DNA of 64,000 nucleotides from NCBI RefSeq assembly GCF_014356525.2, contig NC_052506.1:17935361-17999360 (forward strand). The letters run 5' to 3'. Shown here in pieces: positions 11,005 through 22,425 of this stretch. Made by a program: the position numbers and the translations under genes. Numbering within the stretch: position 1 is the first letter of the stretch; every line of letters begins with the position of its first letter. Source of the DNA: Nilaparvata lugens (Eukaryota; Arthropoda; Insecta; Hemiptera; Delphacidae). Under the pieces are notes generated by a model, which saw nothing but the letters and a program-made list of their open reading frames with translations, did no database searches and was not told the DNA's origin.

Positions 11005-14000
11005 ATGACGTCTGCAGCGTATTTGGAACATTATTTGGATAGTACGTATTACATTCTAAAAATATAAACATAACCTAAGAATTTGACAGCTGCAATGAAT
11101 AATTACTTAATTTTGCTGTATGATGATCATAGTTTAATTTTTTTCCAACATTAATAAAATTTGAACTCTATTATTGTCAAATACTATTTAACTTTTGAAT
11201 AATTTTTTTTATTTTCATTTTAGATGTATGTATAGGCTGTTAACTTCAATTTTTTGTTTTTTGGTAAGCCTACTGTACTTTTTCAAGATGTAATAGTTAA
11301 CATGATAGCTAGATGTAAACTAGTTTATAATTTTTCAGTTTTGAAAGCGTATTACTACTTTAATGGAATTATGCCTCAGAAAAAACTACATTTCCCCCAA
11401 CTACAAAACATCTTACTGTATCTCAGGCAAAAGTTAGAACGATTTAGACAGTAGTGAAACTTACCTTGCTAAGATTTATTGATATTATACTACATTGCAC
11501 AAACTCACGTATTTTGCTTTCAAAAGAAAGTTTGGATTAGTAAATTTTATCAGTGTAAATAGTTCCCAATTGAGATTAAACCTAACCCACATTATTAAAT
11601 TAGTTTATTGTACTTTATAATATATTTATCATCTCAAATATAAACCGTTGTAGCAACCTGTGGGTAGAGGGAGGTTTGTGTCGAGCATCGTACATTTGTT
11701 TGAAACCAGAATACACCTACAGTATCCCTGCTTGTCGTAGGAGGCGACTAAAAGGGCCCCTTTTTCAAATCCCTTCTTCTCCTTCTTAATATGCTTTGGA
11801 ATTTTTCATTTCTAGAATGGCACTATTTCCAATTACTTAGCTTTGTACCATTCTTTCTCGCTTTTTCTATCTGTTGGCCTTCCTTTGCCATATTCTTACT
11901 TCTCCTTATACCAATCCAATGTTTGATGTAGACCGTGCTGATGGATGGTGCTTTTATATGGTATTTCTAACGGTTCCTTTAGGATACCAGGCGGCCTCCT
12001 GTAGTATTTAGCCTTGCCTGTAAATACGGGACTCTGTCTGGGTCCTCTCCACTTCCGTGGCTGTTTGTGGGAACCACATGAATAAACCAAACCGTAAGGC
12101 AACTCCAGAAGTTGCCTTTCCTTCAAATTCATCGGGATCTGCTCCATCAGGGCAGGTTCCTCAATCTGAAATGGGTGCTTCATGAACGGAGGAGGCTCCG
12201 TTGCACACTTATGTAGAGAGCCATAAGAATAAACCTAAAAGACCAGAGATGGGTGAAATTCCTGTTGTAAAAAATTCAAGACGCGACTGGTCGTATTATT
12301 CATTTATTTCATTCCACAATCACAATATCAAATTAATGATTGGGAGAGAATCAACAGGATAAACCTTTCTCTCCCTTATTTTGATAGAAATAGTACAAAT
12401 GAGGTTATGCAAATACTTCTATAAAAAATCTTAAAAATGTACAGGGTCATCAACGGAGTTATACCAATTTGAAACAAAATTGTGTCACTGTTTAGAGTGC
12501 TATTTGAAAATGAGTCTTTAATATAACTCACGTTATAAATTGACACTGTAAATACCACTTCTGATCAAAAAATATATATTTCATCAAAATATCTTACTAC
12601 TTATAGATGTATAACATGTAACCACTTGTATTACGGTGCAATTCCTTAGCGGATTAGGCCTCTTGAGACGCGTGGTTAGAGCTGCCGCGGCTAGAGCACA
12701 TACCCTATAAATTCATAAGATATGAATCGTAAAAGCAGTATTAATAGTAGCCAACACTTCTAATTCATCTGACGCCATAACGTTCAATAATGTGTTGAGT
12801 CAGTGTTTTGTATTATGACTCCATTTATCCTTCAAGTGTGGGTAAAGGATTAAGAAGAAGGTATTAAGGTACGTTCATATAATATAAAAATTCAATGAGT
12901 GATTAAATTAATGAATTTATCGGTTATGAGCTCCATCCGCGGCGGCTCTAACCACGAGTCTCGCCAAGGAATTGTACTTTCATTCTATAAACGCCACTAC
13001 CGTAAGGTCACGTCTGGCACTATCAATAATTAACTGATATTTTTATAAATATCGTTCCAGTATATTCTGTGTGAAATCCTACAAGCTCAACTTGTACGTC
13101 ATCAGAATTTTTCAAAATCCTCATTAAGTTCAGTTTTATCATGTGGAACGGAATACTAAAGCTCTTCCTAGTTTTTCTTGAATGAAGACAATCGTCAGAA
13201 TTATATTTTTGTAATATGGTACTTTTATTGATGTTTCAGGCTTGGAGCATTTACCAATTGAACTACAACGAAATTTCAATTTGATGCGAGACCTGGACTC
13301 TAGAGCGCAGGGTGTTATGAGGAATATTGATAAATTGGCCGACGAATTTCTCAGTAACATCAAGGCCTTATCACCCGAAAAAAAGAAAGAGAATATGTCT
13401 GCTATACAAAGTCAGTTTAATAAAGCGAAGGAGTTTGGCGATGATAAAGTTCAACTTGCAATACAAACTTATGAATTGGTGATTAATTATTTTTTATGTC
13501 TCATCTTGATTTCCCTCAACAACTATTTATAGTTTTATCACAGATTAAATCATCTCATTCATTCTATAGTTTTATTTAGAGCTGATGTTTTGGAATCATT
13601 GAATGCGTTGTTAGCTTAATTGTACCAATAAATCATTAGAGTCCATTTTCCGTAAATGTTGTCCAGAGAAATTATACCCTTATAGTACTAATTCATACTC
13701 TGGACTCCTTATGTTCATCACAATCCATGAAATTAATGGTTTTATACAAAACAGAATCCATAAAAACTAAATCATAGGCTAATATGTTTCTTAAATAAGT
13801 TCATGATAAAAGGAACGAAAGGTCCGAAAGGAACAAAAAATAATTATCAAATTTACGAACGAAAAATCAGAAGAAATTTATTAATTTGACAATTGCTTCG
13901 TTTTAAAAATCAATAAAAAATGTTTTCTTCTAAGTAGATATAAAATCAGACGTATTAACCCAATCGCAATGCTTGTTATCCAATAATCAATTAGAATTGT

Positions 14001-17000
14001 AAAATCATTTCAGGTTGATAAACATATTCGGAGACTAGACTCAGACCTGGCGAGATTTGAATCTGAGATTCAGGACAAAGCTCTTCTAAGCAGCACACGG
14101 ACACAAGAAGAATCAGCTACGCAAAAAAGTACATTATTATATTCTTCTATTTATCTTACATTAATCTCTATTCTTTATACGATATTCTTATATTTAATGT
14201 TTAATAGAAGTTGATTAATCCAAAAGACAATAACTCTGATTATTTCTCTATTTATTATTCTATTGAATTCAAGAAATTTTCTCAAAAGATAGGATTATTT
14301 TAAAGTATCTCCTTTCTTATAGTTTTCTAAATTTATTTTTACATTCTGACCTATGCAATTAAATAATCTCAAGTCACCAATCGATAATTGATTACTATAG
14401 GGTAATTATAGAATGGATCTCATTTAATTTCGTTTGCATCAATTCTGTTGTAATCAAAGAGATATTAATTTTCTATATACTTTTCAAGTGGTTAATTGTA
14501 AATGTTTTTATGAGATTCCTGAAATTTTAGATACTTGAAGAAACGTCTACCCCGTTCAGTGCTTGGCTAAATCAATTAGTGATGTTTTCCACTTTCTTCC
14601 GTGTTACCTCTTAAAAAAATAGTTTTGGGTTGATTTAATTATTGAACACTGTACATGAAAACTTCGAAAAATTTATTCATTCCGGAAAAGTGCTTGAATA
14701 ATAACGCCTTTACAAAAATGACATTCTACTTTTTCTTTTCATTTAAATGAATGGTTTGAAAATATCTTGGAATTGAGTGCTCAAACTGAAAAGAAAGCTG
14801 TGTACTTGGTGAAAACTCTGATACTGATCGACAGTTTCTTGTATTTTTATGAAGACCTATCCATTTTTTTCAAATTCGGGCTTGTAAGACGCAATAAAAG
14901 ATTCTATAAAAGTTTAATTGTAACCAATTTTTTTAGCTAGATAAAGCAATTTGTAGCATTCCACCTTTACCTCTATTCTTGTTGGAACTAACACACTTGT
15001 GCCCTCAAAATCGCTCAAAAAAATTACAAGAATAAAAGAACTGCTTCTTTTCTATCCTATTATTAGTATTATTTTAGAGTTCATATTGTTGATTTCCAAT
15101 TCAGTTTATTCTTTTAAAATTTGAATATATGCTATTGGAACACACTACATCATAGACTTGCTTTAGAAAATCACAAAAAGTCAACTAATTAGTCAGTTGA
15201 AGTTTGAAATCAAATCAACAGTTCATTTTCTACTATATTGGAGAATGAAAGTCAACGAATTTCGTAAAAAGCTTATAAGTTATTATAAAAAGTAATATTC
15301 TTTTTGAAATCTTATATAATTTTGTTTTTATCTACAGGAGGAAGGAAGAAGGCTAAAGACAAGGAGAAGAAGAAACGTGTTGCTGGTGGCAGTAGTGCTG
15401 AAGAAGAAGTATCAAAGACGGCCAGGAAAAAGCAAAAGAAAAGTGAGTACTTGAGTTTCAATTTCAATGATTTCGAAATTCCAGTTTCATTTAATTTCTA
15501 ATGATGAAAGTGGCTATGGAAATTTTATAAATATAAATGTATTTGTATTACAGTATATATAAGCTATAATAATAATGCCCAATACAGTGTAATAGAAATA
15601 ACATAATTTTATGAAATTGGGATGAAAAGAAGTTTTGGACTGTAGTCTGTTTCTTTGTCCTTAAGTTGATTGTAAATGATATATAAATAAATAAAATAGA
15701 ATTTGCTCGTTTATCTGAGTATTGAAGAGCGTAAATTGTATTTTGAAAAGTGAAAGTGACATAACCAACATTTTGATTTGTACAGTATAGTATAAATTGG
15801 AAATGGGACAGTTTTGGGCATGAGCCTGTTGTGCCTTTCCTCATGTTAAGTATTTGTACACAATATGATAAATAAATAATCAATTCAAAGTAGATAAAAC
15901 TTAGGATTACAGGATGCTATTTTCCTGTTATGAGTGAACTACTCTTGAAAGTTAGTTACAAATGCCTTGTACTTTTACTTGATAATACTTGAGAGAGTGT
16001 TATGAACTGACTTATTCAATCTCTCAGTACTAAAATTTAATTAAATTTAAACTCACAAGTATTATTTTTACTCAACACCACTCTGTGAAATGAGTGGAAG
16101 AAAGGGCTCTTATTGACTCAATTTCGCCCACAACATGGCCGAATGTTTCAATGTTCATAATGTGTTGAAATAAATCCATCTATCCATATCATTGACCAAA
16201 GTTACATAGCCCAAATAGCACGCATGACATATTGATGAAATAAAACGCATAACATATAGATACACATTTGAAGTCGATTTATAAAGTATTACTGTCTGAC
16301 TAGTAGAAGGTCATTTGGTTGAGGTTTTCAAAATTCAAGTCTTATGCAATTTCATTTTAGCATGAAATCTTGAACTTTCAACTCCTATGTTGACTTTTGA
16401 AACTGGTGTAGGCTTACTCCAACTTGATGGTTGATGTGTTTGTTTGCAGCTGGTGGTAAAGCAGGTACTGGCCCTGGCAAGGGGGCCGCACAGGGGGCGA
16501 CCAATAGTGGCGCCGAGAACAGCCTGATGTCAGTGATGCCAATCGCCCATCCGTCAGCTGTCGATGTACTCGACATGCCAGTCGATCCCAACGAGCCCAC
16601 CTACTGTCTTTGTCATCAAGTATCCTACGGAGAAATGATAGGCTGTGATAATCCCGATGTAAGTTCTTCAATCTCGTTTTTTGTTTTTAAAGATTATTAA
16701 TAGTCCTTAAGTTATTGAAGACATATCTTGTTTTCAAATGAGTGTTTTTTACAAAATTTGTCCTCTTTTGCATCAAAGTTCATTATACAGATAATTGAAT
16801 GAAACGTAGGATGACTTTAGAATGTAGATTGGTTTCATTCTCCAGTTCAAAGTGAATAATTATTTATTAGTCAGGTCATCAACCAAACATAAATATGAGC
16901 ATATTCGAATCCGTGACTAGGTAGCGCTAAAAGACTGAATGGTGTAACGCATTAGTCATCTCGGTTATCCTGGCCGTTCAAGTTACATAAAATATAAATT

Positions 17001-17377
17001 CATAACAAAATTATGCAATGTCTACTACTTTTAAAACTATTGATTCTGTTGTCGTTGTGAACCATGTTGACTAAATTGAATGTTATCACTAATTTTGCTT
17101 TCCAGTGCCCCATTGAGTGGGACACTGAACCATGTTGTCGTTGTGATCATGTTGACTAAATTGAATGTTATCACCAATTTTGCTTTCCAGTGCCCCATTG
17201 AGTGGGACACTCAACCATGTTGTCGTTGTGATCATGTTGACTAAATTGAATGTTATCACTAATTTTGCTTTCCAGTGCCCCATTGAGTGGTTCCATTTCG
17301 CCTGCGTTGGCCTTTCCACAAAACCGAAAGGAAAGTGGTTTTGTCCGAAGTGTTCAGCTGACCGAAAAAAGAAATAA
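11005..17377 (+). CDS. ING5: ING4/ING5-type inhibitor of growth protein, PHD finger (six coding exons)
   Basis: Chromatin reader that targets histone acetyltransferase complexes (HBO1 and MOZ/MORF types in animals) to H3K4me3. Coding exons: 11005-11041, 13240-13478, 14014-14128, 15338-15442, 16450-16658, 17276-17377. Phases agree throughout and sum to 807 nt, 268 aa (human ING4/ING5 are 240-249 aa). Residues 1-about 105 are the N-terminal ING coiled-coil domain ([44 protein letters not shown]). About 131-165 is a lysine-rich linker and likely nuclear signal. The PHD finger spans about 218-265, with C-L-C, G-C-D-N-P-D-C, the H-F-A-C and C-P-K-C pairs and the aromatic-cage Y and W in place, then a basic tail. 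The start matches the family MxxxxYLEHYLD. ING4 and ING5 cannot be separated here (CPIEW is ING5-like). The last intron ends in a tandemly triplicated splice acceptor (17049-17290). Confidence 0.92.
11640..12240. repeat. Dispersed-repeat-like segment inside ING intron 1
   Basis: Contains the phrase ccctgcttgtcgtaggaggc gactaaaagggcc (11727-11759), which I recall as recurring in insect transposable elements, plus a minus-strand open frame (11896-12183) with no recognised domain. No splice signals link it to the gene. Origin uncertain. Confidence 0.35.
12636..12977. mobile_element. Foldback/MITE-like element in ING intron 1
   Basis: Long imperfect terminal inverted repeats of about 80 bp. The left end is gtgcaattccttagcgga with cgtggttagagctgccgcgg; the right end mirrors it with ccgcggcggctctaaccacg and cgccaaggaattgtac. 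Size 342 bp, no protein. The arms are more GC-rich than the surrounding intron. Confidence 0.6.
15600..15895. repeat. Two LINE 3'-end-like fragments in ING intron 4
   Basis: Two related segments (about 15635-15720 and 15780-15890). Each has a ggacWgttttgg/gggcat-type block followed by an aaataaataaa-rich tail, which looks like stacked 3' ends of 5'-truncated LINEs. A similar tail is at 26030-26107 (aaataaataaataaat). Identification rests on tail style only. Confidence 0.35.
17049..17290 (+). repeat. 85-bp tandem repeat that triplicates a splice acceptor (ING intron 5/exon 6)
   Basis: Three copies with an exact 85-bp period. Each has the intron end (tgactaaattgaatgttatc, then actaattttgctttccag) and the first 15 nt of the exon (tgccccattgagtgg). 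Acceptor AGs end at 17105, 17190 and 17275. Only the third continues into the PHD sequence (FHFACVG). The first two run into an in-frame stop after 17 codons. Details under findings. Confidence 0.93.
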
Positions 17378-18182
17378 TAGTATTCTACTGGGTAAGTATT
17401 TATCCTCTCCTATTCTAGTGAGCAATTTCTGTATGTCCTACGAAACTCAAAAAGGCTAACGATGTTGATGAATTTGAAATATAGTAAGTATAATATGCAG
17501 TGGTGTTTTTGTAACAATGTAGGTTCCGGTATGTAGTATTCTGGGGGTGGGGGGTTAGACTAGATTTAGTCTCAAGAATCGTGTTTTGTTATTTGGGAGC
17601 AAGAAAAAATTGTCAGGCGCATGCACAAAAAAAGCACCTTGGTATATGGCTCAATCATTCAATTAGGTCTCATGTCTGGGATAAAATCGGTAAAGTACTT
17701 TAACAAGGATTATTTCGTCTTTCTAGTAGCAGCTTATCGAGGAAGTTTCATCATCGTCTGTTTAAAATGTTGTTACTGCTTTTCATTGTTTGATTTTTTC
17801 ATAACTATCCAAAAATTTACAATGGCACAGCTAATTTGTCACCAATACTGCTTGTAACGTTTTCATTTCCACAAGAATTCTAAATCAACGTCAATTCTGT
17901 AATTTATGGATGCTTCATTGGTAAATCTTCTTGATTTCAGGTTCTTCTTTGGAATTCGAATCGTCCATTGTGTATTATTACACCATACTTTTAATTCTTG
18001 TAAATATATATCAATATATTATATCTTTAGGTAGCTTATAATCACAATTATATTGTTATTTATTGGTCCTAATAAAATAGACTCTATCACTTACTGATTG
18101 CTTTATGTTTACTATGTGCTCTCTGAATTTATACATACGGTTGTAAGTTTTATTTCTTCTTGATTGAGTAGAAGCAATAAAT
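17378..18182 (+). promoter_or_regulatory. ING 3' UTR region and poly(A) signals
   Basis: After the stop there is a possible UTR intron (donor gtaagt at about 17392, acceptor ttgatttcag ending at 17940). AATAAA signals lie at 18071-18076 and 18176-18181, the second followed by a T-rich tract. A further ataaaa cluster is at about 18217. The end of the transcript is inferred, not observed. Confidence 0.5.
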
Positions 18183-19019
18183 TATTTTGATTTCTCATCC
18201 ATTTTGTTTTATTTCAATAAAAAAATCCCATCCATGAGGATTATTCCTCTCCTCTCTGATTTAGAATTTGGTTGTCACCAATCCGCTTACTATCTGTAAA
18301 CTTGGACATCTCAACTCAATCTCAGCGTTCAAATCGCTCTGGAGTTCTAGAGATTTGCTCTCTTTCCAGTGCGAATTCGATATTTTCTGCCACAAGATAC
18401 CAATGAATTCACGGAGGATCTTCATTTCCTAGAAATTATTTTATGGTTTCGCTCAGTAGTAGTCACATTTCTGCACCTTATAGCCAAGCATGTCTGGTCA
18501 CATCAAGTGAACCTGTTTGTTCAGGAATTGAGACAACTTTCAAACTCATAATACAAAATAATCAGGAAATAGGAAGTTTGGATGACTTTAATCGCATTTT
18601 AATCCTTTTACCAAACTATTATTCTTAACTATTTTTTTATGTATAGCTTAACACTATTGCTGTTTCTATTTTTTGTCATAATACTGTAAATGTTGTCACT
18701 TAGTTGAATGTTAATTCAATCAATTGTTACAAAACTGAAGATTTCATTCTCAACTATAATAAATTTGAAGAACAATTTATAAAACAATAGAACGATACAT
18801 ATCATTGAAGAGAATCGAATGCTCTACATACAAGCTCTTAATAATAAAACACGGGTATTATGCATCGTAGAGAGCTACTAGGTTGAAATGGAGGAAACCA
18901 ATAGAGAGTATATTTTTCATGCACATTCAAGGATGAATATCTCTAAATATATGGAAGATACTTGAAAATTTTGATCCTTCTCTTTTGAATTTACATTAGA
19001 TGGTATAGTTTAAGAATAA
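18183..19019. other. Intergenic, no clear feature
   Basis: Short open frames here (18369-18551, 18443-18628) have no splice sites or family resemblance. An old repeat is possible but not demonstrable. Confidence 0.4.
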
Positions 19020-19700
19020 GAATTTTATTTGCCATTAAACATATAAACATCAATGCAATAGGCTTCGTCAACAAATATAAGTTTGAAATACATATTACAA
19101 TATAATATATAACATGAAAACTAATTATAGCTCACAGTCTAGCAATACTACTAATATCACAGTCTAGAAATTCTCTTAAGTGATAAAATGGATTCTTTTT
19201 CAGCCATTTCTTTACCACTTGTTACAAGATTTTTTCTTAGCACTTTCAACATGAGTAATTACAGGACAACATCTATTAAAATTATTCATAAAATTTTCAA
19301 AAGCTACATTCAAATTTTCATTGTAACAGTTCTGAGACCAGTTAACATTCAAAAAACTATTCTTAAGTTCTAATAATCTCTCATCAGTTATTAATCGTTT
19401 GGTTACAGTCTTGTTTCGTACATTCCCAGTCTTAGAATCTTCTACAGAAATCTCCAGCCACACCCCTGCATGATCTGACAATCTTCCTTCACCCAGCAAT
19501 GATACTTTACATAAATCAGGTTGAATATCAGTGACAATATTATCTAGGCAAACTTGCCCCCTAGTGGGCATACTTATTCGTACAATAAACATTAAAAGAT
19601 CTAAGAAGATTTAAAAAATCATTACAAGCCAAACTGTTAACATCCAAGATATTTACATTAAAATCTCCTGCCAATATAATAGATTCACAACTAAAAAAAA
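19020..19700 (-). mobile_element. LINE fragment, endonuclease domain, minus strand
   Basis: On the minus strand, 19700 to 19212 encodes the second half of an endonuclease domain: SIILAGDFNVN (around 19650), then a region closing with EGRLSDHAGVW, the S-D-H catalytic block. The frame changes near 19593, so it is broken. It is followed by the linker before an RT that is absent. At 19020-19060 the plus strand reads attttatttgccat, the 3'-end style seen at 56710, 59150 and 63040, suggesting internal deletion of the RT. Its 5' side abuts the NUMT. Confidence 0.7.
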
Positions 19701-19720
19701 ACTATTTTAAACTATTTAAA

Positions 19721-19773
19721 AAAACTAAAAGCTATTGGGCCCATAACTCAATTATGATATTAATCTCTTTTTA
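19721..19773 (+). pseudogene. Mitochondrial tRNA-Met remnant (in NUMT)
   Basis: The 3' part of a mitochondrial tRNA-Met: the anticodon arm gctattgggcccataactc with CAT in the loop, then the T arm and acceptor end. The 5' acceptor and D arm are missing or unrecognisable, marking the left NUMT breakpoint. Confidence 0.6.
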
Positions 19774-20712
19774 ATTAAATTAAATATATCTAAAATAATT
19801 TTTGTATCCTCTTTCATTTCTCTTAGAATAAATAACTGATTTTCAATATGAATTATTATAGAAATTTCACTTTTTATATTTTTATCCCCCTGATATCAAA
19901 AAATAAAATTAGTGATCAATCAATAAAATATTTTATTATCCAAAGAATTTCATCTTACCTATTAAGTTTTTCCATTATCATTAATAGAATAAATGAAATA
20001 TATATTAATAACCCCCTAACGTTATTAAGTCTGATACTAAAAATTGGAAAACCCCCGTTCCATATTTGAAAACCAGAAATTATAAGTAAATTACCCTGAA
20101 TGGAATGTCTATTATTAACAACGTTAATTAAAATTCCCCCAATAATTTTAATTAATAAATTAATTAAATTTAAGATATTAATAATCCCCTATTATTTACT
20201 CTTATTATCGGAAGATTAAGAGGATTAAATCAATTAAATTTAAAAAAATAATAGCATATTCTTCAATTCTCAATTTACCTTGAATATCCTCAGCTTTTCT
20301 GATTGGAAAAAAATATATACTTTCCTTCTTAATTTTTTATATTTTATTTAATTTTAAATTAATAAGACTATTTCAATTAAATAATTCAAATTATTTAAAT
20401 CAATTGAATTTTTTACCCTTAAAAACCAAAATAACCATAAATCTAAATATTTTATCTCTAAGAGGTCTCCCCCCTCTTTTAGGATTCTTCCCAAAATGAA
20501 TAATTTTAAATGAATTAATTAAAACCCTTATAATTCTCCCCAGAATTATAATTTTAACCTCCATAATCTCAATATTTATGTACATTCAAATCAATTCTTT
20601 CTGTATAAACAATTATTCTTTTATAAAGAAAAATTTTAAGACCAATACAGCTAAATCTTTTTCTATTCTAAATTTAATAGTATTCCCTATAATGTTAATT
20701 TTTTGAATATAA
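19774..20712 (+). pseudogene. nad2: ND2 (NADH dehydrogenase subunit 2) mitochondrial pseudogene
   Basis: About 939 bp, close to the normal length of insect ND2, ending TAA at 20710-20712. In the mitochondrial code it shows ND2 hallmarks (NNWFSMW near the start; LKIG-PPFH mid-protein; LPPLLGFFPKW in the second half). The frame breaks at least twice: near 19870 between the first and second segments, and near 20190 before the LFTLIIGS-like segment. With standard-code stops as well, it cannot be expressed from the nucleus. Confidence 0.9.
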
Positions 20713-20714
20713 AC

Positions 20715-20773
20715 CCCTTAGAAAACATATTCACCTTTAAATTTGCAATTTAAAATCATCTTTGAATATAAGG
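20715..20773 (-). pseudogene. trnC: Mitochondrial tRNA-Cys (in NUMT)
   Basis: On the minus strand, an acceptor stem starting ccttata pairs with a 3' end containing taagg. The anticodon arm is ttaaattgcaaatttaa with anticodon GCA. It precedes tRNA-Trp, the reverse of the common insect order. Confidence 0.75.
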
Positions 20774-20787
20774 TTTAGTAAGACCGA

Positions 20788-20852
20788 AAGGATTTAAGTT
20801 ATCTAAACTATTAACCTTCAAAGTTGAAAATATTCCTTAGGTTTAAGCCTTA
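20788..20852 (+). pseudogene. trnW: Mitochondrial tRNA-Trp (in NUMT)
   Basis: The acceptor stem aaggatt pairs with aagcctt. The anticodon arm is actattaaccttcaaagtt with anticodon TCA, as needed to read UGA as tryptophan. Length is normal for a mitochondrial tRNA. Confidence 0.78.
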
Positions 20853-20864
20853 GATTAGTTTAAT

Positions 20865-20920
20865 AGGAGGAAGTTAGCCCTCAAATAAATTCACAATTTA
20901 TTACCTAAATCAGACACCCT
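20865..20920 (-). pseudogene. trnY: Mitochondrial tRNA-Tyr with altered anticodon (in NUMT)
   Basis: Minus-strand tRNA between tRNA-Trp and COX1, the standard place of tRNA-Tyr. The anticodon stem ataaa/tttat encloses the loop ttgtgaa, so the anticodon reads GTG instead of the expected GTA (complement of positions 20892-20894). One substitution explains it, consistent with a non-functional nuclear copy. Ends are approximate. Confidence 0.65.
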
Positions 20921-20936
20921 ATTTAGATTTTAGTTA

Positions 20937-21977
<1,041 letters not shown>

Positions 21978-22425
21978 TATAATAGTACTATAAGTATTAA
22001 ATATTCACTAAATATTTTGTAAATTGGATTGAATTTGAATTTTGCCGCCTTTATCCTACGCTACGCTCATTCGTACGCACTCGGAAAGAGTGTGGCGCTG
22101 TCATGACAGGTAGACAGCCTCAGCTCTATTACCCATAAGGCTATTTTACTATTGTTATTGTTATTATTTATTTATATTATTCAGTTCAGCGTTTATCAAT
22201 CGCCGACAGTGGAAGAACCAGTAAATAAAACGTTGTAGGTACTAATTTTTATTTAGCTACAAGATGTTTTAAATTTTAAACTAGTATTATTCAAAGTGAA
22301 CACTGAACAGTAGTTTTATAATAATGTTTTAGGTATCAAAATGTTTCATTTTCAAGTTTGAAGTGAGATACTGTACGGTACCGGTACTCATGCTTATATT
22401 TTATTAGTATATAACCTATGTAGAG

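Noticed and set aside
20865..20920. Functional tRNA-His
   Set aside because: The GTG anticodon sits in a tRNA-Tyr context within a NUMT with broken ND2; mutation is the simpler explanation.
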